This document shows positions 1 through 12,181 of a DNA stretch of 64,000 nt, one piece after another. Source of the DNA: Hemileia vastatrix (Eukaryota; Basidiomycota; Pucciniomycetes; Pucciniales; Zaghouaniaceae). The position numbers were made by a program, and so were the translations under genes. Under the pieces are notes generated by a model. It was not told the DNA's origin, searched no databases, and saw only the letters and a program-made list of their open reading frames with translations. The DNA is taken from assembly GCA_030280995.1 (NCBI GenBank), contig JASXTE010000015.1, forward strand, positions 26,432,001 to 26,496,000, in the 5' to 3' direction. The stretch's first letter is position 1. Each line of letters opens with the position of its first letter.

Positions 1-151
1 AACATATCTCAAAGCAGTAGCTCTTTCTTCGAGTCATCTTTGAATCACTTCCTCGAACATTTCCTCTGTGCCTCGAAGAAGTTTCTAAACTCCTCCCTCC
101 ATCTCACTTCCAGGAACACCCTCGACCTTGTGCGTAGGTCGTCTGGTGACA
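1..151 (+). repeat. 3' end of the 5' LTR (truncated by window)
   Basis: Bases 1-151 match the last 150 bases of the 3' LTR (9271-9420) with only a few differences, nearly all C/T. Both copies end in GGTGACA. The start of the LTR lies outside the window. The high identity suggests a fairly recent insertion compared with the other elements here. Confidence 0.85.
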
Positions 152-228
152 GTATAATTTAATTCTCCGTAGTTCTCATTCTTTGGCACTACTACGTCCT
201 TTTTTCAGGTGTTTTCTAAATTCATAAA

Positions 229-1417
229 ATGGCAATTTTTTAATGCAATCCTTCTACGGGTGCTACTACTAGAGCTCGGGCCAGAGGCAGGCCAACAGCC
301 ACACGGCCTGTTTCCCGCACTCACTCCTTGGAACCTCTTCACCTTAGTGAACGGGGACATTCCGTCCAATCTGTAGAAGACATCCCCCAGTATTTTGATG
401 ATTCTATAGAGGAAGAAGAAGGAGAGGATACGATGCATGAGGCACCATCCGCCCCTGCTACTCACCCTTATGGTCAACCTTTTGAACCTGGACCATCTAA
501 TTCGCTGGAGGATTTCATGAGACATTTCATGAAGACGCTTTCAAATCCAACATCTTCAGAGGGATCTGAATTCAAAACTCCTTCTATGAAATCTCCTGAT
601 AAATTCAATGGAGAACATCCAAACAGATTGTGGCCCTTCTTGCAAAACTGCAAGCTCCTGTTCCATAATGACCCTCAAACCTTCAATAACAACCAATCGA
701 AGGTTGTTTACTCTTCTTCATTCCTAGCCGGAAAATCAACAAGATGGTTTGAACCTTATCTTCTCATGCTCTCTTTGACAGAAACTAACTTACTTATTAA
801 TAACTGGGAAAAGTTTGAAGACCAACTCTTCACGTTGTTTGGTGACCCTAATGAAACTGACAACGCAGAAATTGAACTTGATTTTCTTTGAATGAGTGAT
901 AATGGTAAAGCCTCTGAATATATTTCAAACTTCAGAGCACTTCAAACTTGAGTAGGTTGGAACGATGCTGCCCTCAAGTATCATTTCAAAAAAGTACTTC
1001 CTTCAAGGATTCTGGATCAATTAAATCTTCACAGTCAGAAGATGAGTACGTTAACGGATTTAATGGATTGAACCCTCAAACTCAATGGCGTTTACCAAGG
1101 ACAACTACAACATCGTTGATACGCCAACAAATATCAAGTCCTAAATTTTAAATCGGGACCTTCTTAACACCCACGGACAACTCAATCCTCCTCGACTCAA
1201 TCCAAACCCAATAAGGGAAAGGACAAACCTCGACCAAAAAGCTCGACCCCAGGCGATATCAGCAAAGTACTGGATCCTAAAGGGGAACTTAAAGAAGCTG
1301 AGAGGAAGAGACGAGTGGATAATGGGCTATGTATGTATTGTGGGGGTAAGAACAAGCTAGAAGATTGTGTGAAGTTGAAGGAAAGAGAAGGTACTAGTTC
1401 AAGGTCAAAAAACTAGT
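229..1417 (+). pseudogene. gag of the chromovirus (degenerate)
   Basis: Gag-like polyprotein of the chromovirus, which would form the capsid particle and bind RNA. A basic, acidic then Pro-rich N-terminus leads into a typical retrotransposon gag domain at about 565-1010 (motifs DKFNGEHP, WFEPYLL, FEDQLFTLFGD). In-frame TGA codons at 889 and 949 interrupt that domain, and reading continues in the same frame on both sides, so these are nonsense changes and not exon ends. A zinc knuckle near 1330-1368 (CMYCGGKNKLEDC) is one residue short and lacks the usual His of CCHC. The first ATG (229) runs into a stop after four codons, so the start is also broken. The region near 1150-1200 has a frameshift. 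No working product is expected. Confidence 0.8.
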
Positions 1418-1499
1418 AGATAGTTTACTTGTGTGCAAAGCAAACTAACTTATCTCTCCCAGTGCACAGAACCTCCATTTCTTAAGGACTGGAGTTGCC

Positions 1500-3554
1500 T
1501 TAAACCGCTTGAGATTCATTCTTTTTAAGGAGGATATCCCCTTCAGTTGTCTTATAGACTCTGGAGCTTCAATTTCTTTTGTCAGTTTATCTTTTGCCGA
1601 GAAGTTAAAGCTGACATTAACAGATATTTATTGAACTCCAATATATTTGGTCAAATCAGAGGAACCCAAATATTGGGTAAGTAAGAAAGTTTTATGGGTT
1701 TTCAACTTTCCAAATTCCCCCCCCTTCGAGTGGGAATTATCAGTCTTGGACACCCCAAGGATGGACAATACCATTCTTGGCCATGACTTTTTAACGCATT
1801 GGAATCCTGAAATTGATTGGACACGGGGATTTATCACCCCACGCACTAAGTACATTTCTGATTCTTCAATGCAGCTCACTAGTGAGTTAAACAAACCGCC
1901 TGAAAATGTCCTTCCAGAGGACAAATCTCTGCCAGATGACTTGCAAGCGTCTAATCTTTCTCTAAATGAGCAATTGGCTAACCCTTCTAGCTCGATGAAT
2001 TCACTTGAAGAGGATTTAAATTGCCTCAAAGTAATTGAATTATGCTCTCTCAATTCTGGTCTTACCTCAACAGACTCTCTCAAAGATGATGAGGACGACC
2101 AAATAAATGTTGAAGCCATTAAATCAACTCTACTGGAAATCTATCATGATTTCCTCGATGTTTTCTCAATCCGCAAGGACAATAAGTTACCACCTCATCA
2201 ACCCTACAACCATCAAATAGAGTTAATAGGTCCAGTACCTCCGGAAGGTCCTGTCTAATCTTTGTCAAAGGACGAATCTCAAGTTCTTCAAGACTACATT
2301 GCAGATAATGTAGCCAAAGGTTTCATCAGAGCCAGTAAATCTCCAACCGACTCCCCTGTTCTTTTTGTAAAGAAAAAGGATGGTAGCCTTAGGTTGTGTG
2401 TTGACTATAGAAAGCTCAACACAGTCACTAAGAAGAATGCATATCCCGTTCCTCTTATGTCATTGCTTCTTACCTTTTTCAATGGTGCTAATTTCTTTTC
2501 TAAAATTGGTCTTAGAGGTGCTTACAATCTTATTTGCATTGCGGAAGGTCATGAACCACTGACTGCAATGCGCACTAGATTTGGTAGTTTTGAATATTTA
2601 GTTATGCCTTTTGGATTGTGTAACGCACCATCTACTTTTCAAACTTTTGTTAATGACATCTTTCAAGATGTTGTTGAACAATTTGTTGTTGTCTATTTAG
2701 ATGATATTTTAATTTTCTCAAATACACTAGATGAACATATTCATCATGTTCGACAGGTTCTAAATTGACTTCGAGATCACGGTCTCTACGCCAAGCACAA
2801 TAAATGAGAATTCCATCTTAAATCAATTGATTTTTTGGGTTTTACGTTATCCACTGATGGTTTAGTCATGGACAACAAAAAGGTCCAAAAAGTCCTGGAA
2901 TGGCCTGAGCCCAAAACCATTAAATCCCTCCAAGGATTTTTGGGTTTTGCCAATTTCTATAGAAGATTTATTAAAAATTACTCTAAAACTATTTCCAATC
3001 TTACTTCTCTTCCTAGAAAAGATATTCCTTTTGTTTTTACTTCTACAGCACGAAAGGAATTCAAAGAATTGAAAACTGCGTTCACCACAGCTCCAATCAT
3101 TTGACACTTTGATCCTTCTTCTTTGACAATAATCGAGACAGATGCAAGCGATTATGCTATTTCAGGGGTCATTTCTCAATTAAATCCTGAAACAAAGTTG
3201 TTTCATCCTGTTGCTTTTGAGTCACGCAAACTCATTGCAGCAGAATTAAATTATGAAATTCATGACAAAGAGCTTTTAGCTATTATTCATTGTCTTAAAA
3301 AATGGCGCTCTTTTCTTCTCAGCCTAGATAGTCATTTTCAAATCCTGAATGAACATAATTCTTTGAAATACTTTATGTCTTCCAAAGTGTTAACCAGGCA
3401 TCAAGCCAGGTGGGCTGAATTTCTGTCTGAATTTCCTTTTTCTATTTCCTATTGTCCAGGTAAGAACTGCATTGTCCCAGATATCCTGTCACGTCGGGAC
3501 AACAATTACCCACAGCGGGGGATGCATTTGCTGACAAGAACCCAGCAAATGTGA
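1500..3554 (+). pseudogene. pol: aspartic protease, reverse transcriptase and RNase H
   Basis: First half of the chromovirus pol polyprotein. A retropepsin active-site motif (LIDSGAS) lies near 1551-1571. After a linker (1647-2258) comes the reverse transcriptase at about 2262-2768, with DGSLRLCVDYRKLN, MPFGLCNAPSTFQ and the catalytic YLDD box near 2694-2705. The connection domain (2835-3104: FLGFANFYRRFI) and RNase H (3123-3554: ETDASDYAISG, NYEIHDKELLAI) follow. Stops cut the frame at 2256 (TAA), 2766, 2805 and 3102 (TGA). At 2766 and 3102 an Arg CGA codon fits the family pattern, suggesting C-to-T changes at CpG. The catalytic residues I can see are kept. Confidence 0.9.
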
Positions 3555-5046
3555 AGTCAATTTTCAATGAATCAACGTTAACGACTCATCAACTTAATTT
3601 GATGACAATCCAATCTTTTTAAAATCCACTATCCAACATCCTCAAAGCTCAGTCTAAGGACAATTATTGTTTAGGGTTAAAAGACAAAATACTCTTGAAG
3701 CAAGGGGCCAAAAGATTTAGTATTGAATCAAGTCTTTTAGTTTTCAAAGGTAGAGTAGTCATACCCAACAACAATGAAATAAAATTATGGATTTTCAATA
3801 GTCGACATGATTCTCCATTAGCTGGTCATTTTGGGGTTGAAAAAACCTACCAGCTAATAGTGAGGGATTTATTCTGGCCAGGAATGACCAGAGAAATCAA
3901 GGCCTATATAAGAGCTTGTTACAAATGTAATAAGAATAAGGCTCCCTGTCACCGGAAGCATGGGTTTCTTCAACTGCTTCCTATTCCCTCTAAAACTTGG
4001 GAATCTTTATCGATGGATTTTATTTCTCCACTTCCTCTTTCTAATAATTTTGATGCTATATTAGTAATAGTAGATAGATTTTTAAAAATTTCTATTTTTA
4101 TTAAAACCACTACTACTGCTACAGCAGAAGATTTGTCAAAATTGTTTCTAGAATATGTATTTTCCAAACATGGCTTACCTAATGATATTATTTCAGATAG
4201 AGGCTTGATGTTTGTATCCACATTCTGGACTCAACTGTGTCAACAACTCAATATCACGATGAATCTCTCCACGGCCTATCATCCTGAATCTGATGGGCAA
4301 ACGGAAAGGGTCAACCAAATCCTCGAACAATACCTTCGAATGTATGTCAGTTACCAACAAGACGATTGGACCACATGGTTACCATTGGCCAAATTTGCTT
4401 ATAATAACTCGACTCATTCTTTGACACGACAATCTCCTTTAAAAACTGTTTATGGAAGACATCCTCGATTCAACTCAATCCACGTAGGAACTAGTCATCA
4501 TGCTGAACATTATCTTTGAACCATATCACGACTCCAAGAAGAACTTAAATCAAATTTGGAACTAGCAATTTGAAGGTACAAGGGACAGGCCGACAAACAT
4601 TGACACTCTGCTCCTTCTTTTAAACCAGGCAACAAAGTATGGCTCGACGCACAAAACATTCAAACAACTCAACCATCAAAGAAACTGGCTGAAAAACGCT
4701 TGGGACCATTTGAAATCGACTCTGAAGTCTCTAAAACTGCATTTCGACTCAAGCTACCTCCTAAATGGCAGGCTATTCACCCTGTTTTCCACGTATCTCT
4801 CCTGGAACTGGCTTGAGAAACATACCCGGGCAGGAACCAGTCGAAGTAGAAGACCATCTAGAGTGCGAAGTAAGCCATATCCTTGATTCAAGAATGCACA
4901 AGGGGAAACTTCAAAACCTTGTGGAATGGGAAGGCTTCCTTGATGACTCAGATAAAACATCCTGGGAACAAGCTATCAATGTTTCTAACACCCCTGAACT
5001 CCTAAAATCTTTTCATCTTAAATATCCTTTAAAACCAAAACCTTAG
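3555..5046 (+). pseudogene. pol: integrase and C-terminal chromodomain
   Basis: Second half of chromovirus pol. The integrase has the HHCC zinc domain (H-x-H then CYKC near 3919-3931), followed by the DDE core: Asp in SMDF (about 4012), Asp in SDRG (about 4195) and Glu in QTERVNQ (about 4300). A GPF/Y-like module (GNKVWL, KRLGPFEI) lies at 4629-4716. A chromodomain follows at about 4840-4990 (VEVEDHLECEVSHIL, LVEWEGF, TSWEQA); in this family it directs integration to particular chromatin marks. TGA stops fall at 4517, about 4571 and 4815, and a frameshift near 4830 puts the chromodomain in another frame. The reading frame closes at 5046. Confidence 0.9.
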
Positions 5047-6119
5047 AACTCTCTTTTATTTTTTCTCTTCTTTCTCTTTTCTTTTTCTTTTTCTTTTCTT
5101 AAAATTCTAAAACTTCTTCTCTTCTAATATCCTTATTCTTTGTTTTCTTTTCTTCTTTCTTCTTTTTTCTTTCAAAGGTTTTTCAACCTTCTTTAAAAAT
5201 AAATAAATAAAATAAAATAAACTAAACTAAAATTAAATTAAATTAAAAGTTAAAATTAAAAATAAAATAACATAAAATAAACTAAAATTAAAATAAATTA
5301 AATTAAAAGTTAAAATTAAAAAAATAAAATAAAATAATAAAAAATAAAATAAAATAATAAAAAATTAAATCTTAAAATTCATTAAAATTAAAATCTTAAA
5401 AAATCAATAAATTCCTTTAAATTTTCTTTTCTCTTTTCAAAACTTTTCTTCTTTTCCCTTATTTCTTTTTCTTCAAACTATCAAAATTTTTCACGAACTC
5501 ATTATGAAAATCTTTCTCAAACTTCACTTCAACCTTTAAATCTCTCTTTTAAAATTCTTTGAATAAATTACTTCTTTCTTTCCAATTCTTTTTTTTTCAA
5601 AAACTATTTTTCTTCTTTCTTTTCAAATAACCAAAATTCCTAAAAAAAAACTTCAATAAATCAACTTTCATAAATAACAATTTTTTTCTTTTATTAAATT
5701 TTCATTTTAAACAAAATTATTTCAATCAACTATTTCTTTTTTCTTACTTAAATTTTTTCTTTTCAAAATTTAAACTAAAATTCCTTCAATTAAATATTCT
5801 TTCTTTTCTTCTTTCAAAATTTTATTCAAATATTTTCTTTCTTACTTTTTTCTTTTCTTTTCTCAAAATCTTATAAAATATATATCAACATTTTCAATTA
5901 AAACAACAAAATAAAAATAAATAAATAAATACACAAATTGCTTTCTACTTTTTTCCTTCCCTCTTTCTTTCTTTTCCTTTTCCTTCCATTTTAAATTTTC
6001 ACCTTTATTTTCTCTCAAACCAATTTCTTCATCTTCTCCAAAATCACCCTTATTTCCTTCCTACATTTCTCAAAAACCTCCCCTTCTCCTACCGGTACCA
6101 CTTACCCGATCTCCAACAA
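5047..6119. other. low-complexity pyrimidine- and AAAAT-rich stretch
   Basis: No gene seen. Long CTTT-rich tracts alternate with (A)nT arrays between the chromodomain and the end of the antisense ORF. It belongs to the extended 3' region of the chromovirus and has no recognisable motif or ORF. Confidence 0.7.
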
Positions 6120-7353
6120 TTATTCAGCCACGTCAAAGGAGGCAGCATCAATAATCTTGTCAATATCGCCACTGAACTCTTCAATAAACCTAGCTCGTCG
6201 ACCCTGGCGAGGTTTTTTTGACCATACCTGGTCAAGAGTTTCTTCATTATCCTCCCTCGAGGCAATCACTGGTAAATGTTCCTCAGTAGGGATCGACGGC
6301 GCCACTTCCACAGCAGTGGCTCCCACAATAGGAGCTCCCACACTTGAGGTTTCCACAATAGGGGCTTCCGCAATGACATCTGAATTCTAAGACATACGGT
6401 CATCAGTAAAATTTTTTCTTTGGAAAAACAAAATTAAAATAAAAGAAAAGAAAAGAAAACTTACTTCAAACATTGGATCAGCCTCTAGAAATAACTTCGA
6501 TGTGACTTCCACTGTCACTTCTTTTTCTTCTTTCTCATCTTCTATGACCATCCACCGCTTCTTTGGCGTCCGCCTTGAGATGGGGACTTCCTTCTCATCT
6601 TCCTCCACCAATTCATCCACCTCCTCTTCTACCCTTTGTTTCTTACCCGTGGTTTGGGTTACCCAGGTTGCCACGGTGTCCTCAACTTCCTCCTCAACTG
6701 CTTCTGACTGATCATCCCCAATTGACACATCCCATATATCTTTGACCACCTCTTTGGTCTTTGGTATTACCCAATATTTTGTCTTGGTAAATCATCGTTC
6801 GATGTCAGAGTTTTTAGATAAAGCATTGCACATAACCCGTCTCCATCGGCAAAACTCACATATCTGGTGAGGACCTTGAGTAGCCGTTCTTTCAACACAG
6901 AAGTATTCCATTGACTCACAAGCCATGTATTCTTGGGAGTACTGTCAGGTAATGAGCCCACCATCCGCTTTGGGGTGAGGAGGCGTGGGAGTTGGAGTCA
7001 GGCAAGCTGACATAATAATAATAATCAAGAATTCAATTAAGGAAAAATAGTGTGGGAAGTATATGTCTCACGCTCAAAGGAGCTCGTGTTTTAATACCCG
7101 GGAATCTGTCACGCGCCATGTGACACTCGAGGCAAAAGCAGCTCATTAAATCAATAATACAGAGGTCTAAATCCATACTCAAAGCGCAGAAAGCAATTCT
7201 ACATAGCAACTGCAACTTTCCTTTGTGTACTCACTATTCAACCGCGCTAGTCTAAACTCTAAATCTAAATTAGTCAATCTCTCAATAGTGTGTGTTAGTC
7301 TTTTCCTCAATAAGCAACGCACAGCGCAATTGTCAGCCTGTATATCTCCAGGA
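6120..7353 (-). pseudogene. antisense spliced ORF inside the chromovirus, unknown function
   Basis: A minus-strand, multi-exon coding region lying opposite to the retrotransposon. Three exons can be joined with GT-AG borders. Exon 7353-7072 follows an acceptor ending CTCAG; its donor GTGAGA is at 7071. Exon 7006-6465 follows an acceptor ending GTCAG, with donor GTAAGT at 6464. Exon 6386-6120 follows an acceptor ending CTTAG, with stop TAA at 6120. The last junction joins an acidic Glu/Val-rich segment (EEEVEDTVATW) in frame to a Pro/Val-rich tail. The middle exon has a Cys-rich patch (CEFCRWRRVMC). A -1 frameshift near 7213 and a TGA near 6793 (in place of Trp) show decay. I recognise no domain. 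The 5' end above 7353 is not resolved. Similar antisense ORFs occur in some plant Ty3/gypsy elements, but I cannot link this one to any of them. Confidence 0.6.
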
Positions 7354-8197
7354 CTGAGTAAAAAGTAATTATAATTTATGTTAAACACATGAACTATACA
7401 TGGGAATAATAAATAAGAGTACACAAATAGTATACATAAGTAAAATTATGATAATACACAAAAAATGCCATTATAACACCTTATATACACGCATATATCC
7501 ACCTTTTATAGGTCTTATGTACTTAATATTAAGTTGAAATATGTTAAGGTAATCTTAAGGACCTTAAGTATAAGGCTACATAATTTTTAAGTACACTTAA
7601 AGCTGTTATATTCATTGTTTTATGCAAAAAACAAGAAATGCGCTTTATTTCACTTAAAAGTTGACTATATGCGCTATAAAATTGAGAATATCAAAATTGC
7701 GCTTTGACAGATCAATTGGGCTCATTCAGAACTATTGATTTGGCTATTTAAATGCATAAAAATAACACTTTTCAAATTTGGTGTTTTTTATGCCAGAAAT
7801 GGCTTCTGTGTACTGGCCACATACTGCCTGCTTTTTTCCCATGTGAATAGCTTCATTTTTAGCAAAGTTAGCTTTTTCACACTATAATTACCCCACATTC
7901 TACGCCCACTGTGGGGAAACACACTAAAATAGGCAACAGGCGCTTATTTAGTGTCCTAGCTTAATTAATAATGCATTGACCTTGTTTATATGCACTAATT
8001 TCATTAATAACCTCACTCTTGGCACTTTATTTCATCACCACACTTAAATTCGCCTATTTTTAGTCAAGGATTTACCCGTGCAAGCGCCTGCCAAGAACTG
8101 CATGTAGTTACCCCACATCTCACGCTCTTTTTTAAGTTTTTGGGTGGTTTCTCAGCCAATTTTGGTTATTTTTGAATGGGAATTTCATGTAGTATAA
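7354..8197. other. AT-rich 3' region of the chromovirus, no gene seen
   Basis: Lies between the antisense ORF and the likely 3' LTR start. It may hold the promoter and first exon of the antisense ORF (for example around 7380-7440), but nothing definite can be read. No clear polypurine tract is visible before 8198. Confidence 0.5.
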
Positions 8198-9420
8198 TGT
8201 CAGGATTAGCCCCATTATTTCTACAGTCAATCCCCCTTATTATTAAGCTATTATTAACCTTAAAAAGTCCCCTTTAGTCTTTAATATTATTGTTTTATAC
8301 GCATATACTCTCTTTTTGTCTTTTTCTTTAATTTTGATGGATTTCCCTTATTATTACAGGATTTTGGCGGTTGTTACTCTTCTAATTATGTCATGGGTTA
8401 CTGGGAATGTTGATGGGCATGTCTATTAGTTGTTTAGAGGCGTCATTAACTGTGTATTGGGTGGTATATCAAGGGAATCATTGGTGAACTCAGTGTGTGT
8501 AAAAGGAGGAGGTTTTTGGGTTGTATTTCTTCATTCTTTATCATTACAATTCAACCAATATAACCAAATAAATTACAATTCATATCAATTAGTACTTTTA
8601 TAAGACTTTTGATTAGTATCTGAATTAAATAATCTATTTTTCTACCAACTACAAAGATTGTAAGCCATATATAAGAATAGTGAGAATTATATTACTGAGA
8701 CCTTTATATTTGATTATATTTTACAACTTAGTGGGTTAAAACTACAGTATTCATATAGGACCATTAAAATCTTCTAGACAACTGACTATTCAAGCTAGTT
8801 CACGTCCTTGTACTTGACCTTAGCCTGACAGCAATAGTCAATGTAATAGTCTGATAAAAGGTTTATTAAGTATCTGTGGATTATTAAAAGGGGTAGTGAG
8901 CATGGACGGAATGGTTAGTGGAGGATTAAAGGGTTAACGGATGTTAGTGAGGAGGGTCCAGGTGTAACGGGTGTATTTTTTAATGGTCTGTGGTGTGCGG
9001 AATAGTGGATGGGTATGAGGTCAATGCGAGGAAGAATAATGGATATAAAAGGGGTTGGGTTTTGGTTTGATATTCTTTAGAATTAAATTATAAAACATAT
9101 ATATAGTTAATAGTGGTAAAGCTTCAGGTTAAATCATTATTATTGTATCTTTCCTTATTTTCTCAGTAATCATTTCTAAATCCTAAATATTTGATTATTG
9201 AGTTTCCAACCCTTTGTGAGATCTTAAGAATATTAATATTACCTTTAAATTATATTAGAATTCTTCTCAAACATATCTCGAAGCAGTAGCTCTTTCTTCG
9301 AGTCATCTTCGAATCACTTCCTCGAACATTTCCTCTGTGCCTCAAAGAAGTTTCTAAACTCATCCCTCCATCTCACTTCCAGGAACACCCTCGACCTTGT
9401 GCGTAGGTTGTCCGGTGACA
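8198..9420 (+). repeat. 3' LTR of the chromovirus
   Basis: The right end is fixed by identity with bases 1-151. The left end is proposed at TGTCAG (8198) because the other forward gypsy element in this window also appears to start with TGTCAG (62023), so the start is less certain than the end. The element closes with ...GGTGACA at 9420. Confidence 0.65.
9044..9051 (+). promoter_or_regulatory. TATA box in the LTR
   Basis: TATAAAAG lies about 370 bases before the LTR end, a normal place for the U3 promoter of an LTR retrotransposon. It is the clearest core-promoter-like motif in the LTR. Confidence 0.45.
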
Positions 9421-9880
9421 AACACCTCACTTCTCTTAAATAAACATGCACCCTACTATCTTCAAATTGGAAATGTGTCCAGCACAAGTACAGCCAAACT
9501 TGTGCTGGACACTTTGGCAAAGACCAGTGACTAAAAATTGAAGAGAAAAATAAAAAATAGCCCATATAGTGAAGATAATTGATGGCATCAAGATGTTTTT
9601 AGGTAAAAGTGTCCAGAAAAATTTCAGCCATACTTTTTCTGGAAACTTTTATGAGGAACACATCACTTCTCTTAAATAAAATTGCACCCCATCAACTTTA
9701 TATTGGAAATGTGTCAAGCACAAGTTTGGCCACACTTGTGCTGGAGATTTTTACCCAAAAATTTAGATTGCATTAATTATCTTCAGTATGTGGGCTTTTT
9801 TTTGGCTTTCCTTGAAATGATAAGAGACTTTCCATAGCCAGAGTGTCCAGCACAAGTTCGGCCAAACTTGTACTGGACAC
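9421..9880. repeat. 235-bp duplication with four palindromes in Y
   Basis: Two copies begin at 9421 and 9656 (CACNTCACTTCTCTTAAATA). Palindromes built on GTCCAGCACAAGTTTGGCC lie at 9475-9512, 9711-9746 and 9843-9880, with a degenerate one at 9609-9646. The same palindrome is the core of the X satellite, though the surrounding sequence differs. Confidence 0.75.
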
Positions 9881-10618
9881 ATAGCACAATACTTAAAATT
9901 TACTGAAGTATATTTATCAATTACATGTTATTAAAGCCTCTTTTATTTTATTAAGGCATGAAAACAAATATAAAATGATGATTGTTTTGTTTTTAATGAT
10001 TAATACTTTTCAATTATTGTTGTGATAAGTGAAATTTTAAGAAGTTATTTTTCTTAAGATCCTTGTGAACTTGAATTTCCATGGGTTGGATGCTTTAATT
10101 TTTTGAATATATTTTGTTTATTAACTATGGTAATGGATTCTTGAGTGTCTTTAATGATGTTTCTTTTTTTTTAGGGATGATGTTCACTTTCATAAATTTT
10201 TTCAGATGTGCATTTTTATAATAATCATTCCTGACATTTAGCCAATAAAAAGCCATTATAATTTTTGAAAAAAAGGTATGTTAAATTTAAAATCAGATTC
10301 TAATTCTATTCTTGTTTTAGGTTTTAATTTCATCTTGCTGTAAGTATCAGAGATCCAATTCAATTCAATTTATTTCAAGTTCATATATTGTGCATAAAAA
10401 AATTTCACATTTATTTAATCAAAAGGTTTATCATGTTTTAAAGTTTTACAAAAATATTTATCTATTTTTCTATCCTCAAATTTTTCATAATCATGAATTC
10501 TTTTTCTCTCTCTTATCTTATACATCAATTGGCATTTTTTTAAAAAAAGAATAATAATGTTATTTTAAAAAAATATTACTATCATTCTATATACATGGTT
10601 ACATGTGAGGTAAAAATT
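9881..10618. other. AT-rich non-coding part of Y
   Basis: No gene seen. Downstream (3') of the companion ORF on the minus strand; AT-rich with no repeat family I can name. Confidence 0.6.
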
Positions 10619-12121
10619 TTAAGGTTCTGCTTCTTTATCTAGTGCTTCATTAACTTTGTCAAAATCTATATCTTCTTGAACCTCAAGTAACTCCCTCTCT
10701 TTAAGCGACAAATTTTCTAAATATCCAGATGAATAGCAGTTATTTGGCAGAAATTTGGGCACATTCAAGATACCATCTGTTGAAGATGTCTTTTTAGTTG
10801 AGAGATCATAAAGTTTCTTCATTGAAGCCTTTTTGAAATATTTGATTGGGCTGTCCTTTTAGTCAAGTTGTCCATTTCATCTAAGATTTCATCAAGTTTT
10901 GGATTTCTCCATCCAGGAACTACTCATATAGGACATCTCTCTTCTGGATGGGGTGGGGCTTCTTCTAAATCAGACATGAGACTCATATCATGAAAAAATG
11001 CTACAAAGCCTGGCCAATCAAAGCACTTTTTTCTTGCCATGTTGTAGCAGTTTTTTAAAATTTAAAATAAAATTAAGTTAGTAAAAGACTTTCTTTAGTT
11101 ATTATGCTTTGAATAAATACCTTTTCTTGATAACGCTTTATCTGTGCTCTTGATCTCTTTTCCTTTCTACTTGCCTCAATCACCTCACTGTTTTGACAGG
11201 CCACCTTTCAAATCTCCTTTCCCTTGTTTACCACACATTTATCATCAATGATTGGTGTAAACCTGAGTTTTTCTGAATCAATATTTTTAATGCTGAGAGC
11301 CACTTAGTACAATGGTCTGATACTACACTCCCCATTACTTGATTCCATTGTGACTTGGAAAAATTTTAACAGTTCCAATCAAAAGCAAGTTGACAAAATC
11401 CTTTCTCTTGAAGCTCTCCTTTCAAATTTTCTTTTACAGAGATCAGTACAGAAGTTCCTCCCTTTAGTCCTTGGGTCTCAGGTGTTGAAATAAAATTTGG
11501 TAGATGAATTTTGGAACGGAAGAACATGGAAGTATTTGTTAAAATAAATTGACAATCAGCAGCTGAAGTTGCCTGCAGTGCATTTTGAACCTGTTTTAAT
11601 TCTGTTTCAATTGTCAATTTCTTGTAATCATGCCAACTCTTCCAGTCTGTAAATTCTTTGTTTGTTGGGCCAATAGAAAACTCAGATAAATTAATGGGTT
11701 CACCAAGACAGAACTTCAAAAATTGATTGATATTTTGGTTAATAGAATCTGAGCTCCTTGGTACATCACACCTTGTAACTATGTGTCCACTGGAACTGGC
11801 AGCTGGGTTAGTAGAAGTGGGTTCCACACCATTTCCAAGAAACTGATTCAACAACATACTATCCCAATCATTCCCTACACTTTCTGCCTGCTTCTGAAAA
11901 TTACGAGGTGTGGATTGACCATCTGTATTTGTGATATTAGAAGAGCAATCAGTTGATCAAATTTGGGGATCTGATGAAGACTGAGGAGGAGGTTGGGGTT
12001 TACCTGGATTTTCTCTAGGATTTTCAGGGGGAACAGGACCCAAATCACCCATTCTAAAATTTTGAGGAGGAGGATTATTTCTCCCTCTAAATTTACTTGC
12101 TAATGGAGTATCAACCTGCAT
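10619..12121 (-). pseudogene. companion ORF of the Plavaka-like element (rust-specific type)
   Basis: A degenerate minus-strand gene downstream of the transposase. It starts at MQVDTPLASK (ATG 12121-12119), has a Pro/Asn-rich N-terminus, then a domain at 11857-11366 (CLGEPINLSEF, FTDWKSWHDYKK, GFCQLAFDW). It continues through broken pieces near 11300-11040 and 11038-10850 (MARKKCFDW, VVPGWRNPKLDEIL) to a C-terminal piece 10822-10619 (PNNCYSSGYLENLSLKERELLEV). The order, from Pro-rich head to a tail of the type LP..YS..FL..LS..E, matches, from memory, a protein that accompanies Plavaka-like transposases in rust genomes. Its function is not known to me. Breaks include TGA at about 11957, where Arg fits, and TAA at 11366. 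X sits 12 bases upstream of the first ATG, so its 5' end is separated from its promoter or upstream exon. Confidence 0.6.
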
Positions 12122-12133
12122 GGCATCACCAGT

Positions 12134-12181
12134 CACCACGGGAAATCTGGGGGTGAACTGCTAGCAGTTCCCTCTTTTTGA
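12134..12181 (+). repeat. left terminal inverted repeat of X
   Basis: Starts CACCACGGGAAATCTGGGGG and contains the self-complementary CTGCTAGCAG. It pairs with 30089-30136. Confidence 0.9.

Larger units (their letters stand above)
1..9420 (+). mobile_element. Ty3/gypsy chromovirus, nearly complete, degenerate
   Basis: A forward LTR retrotransposon. Bases 1-151 match 9271-9420 closely, so the window opens inside the 5' LTR and the 3' LTR ends at 9420. Between them lie, in order, gag, aspartic protease, reverse transcriptase, RNase H, integrase and a chromodomain, which is the chromovirus order. About 3.1 kb of non-pol DNA then separates the chromodomain from the 3' LTR and holds an antisense spliced ORF. 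The coding part has many stops and frameshifts, so this copy cannot encode its own proteins. It is inserted in the left part of element Y. The target duplication cannot be checked because the left flank is outside the window. Confidence 0.9.
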
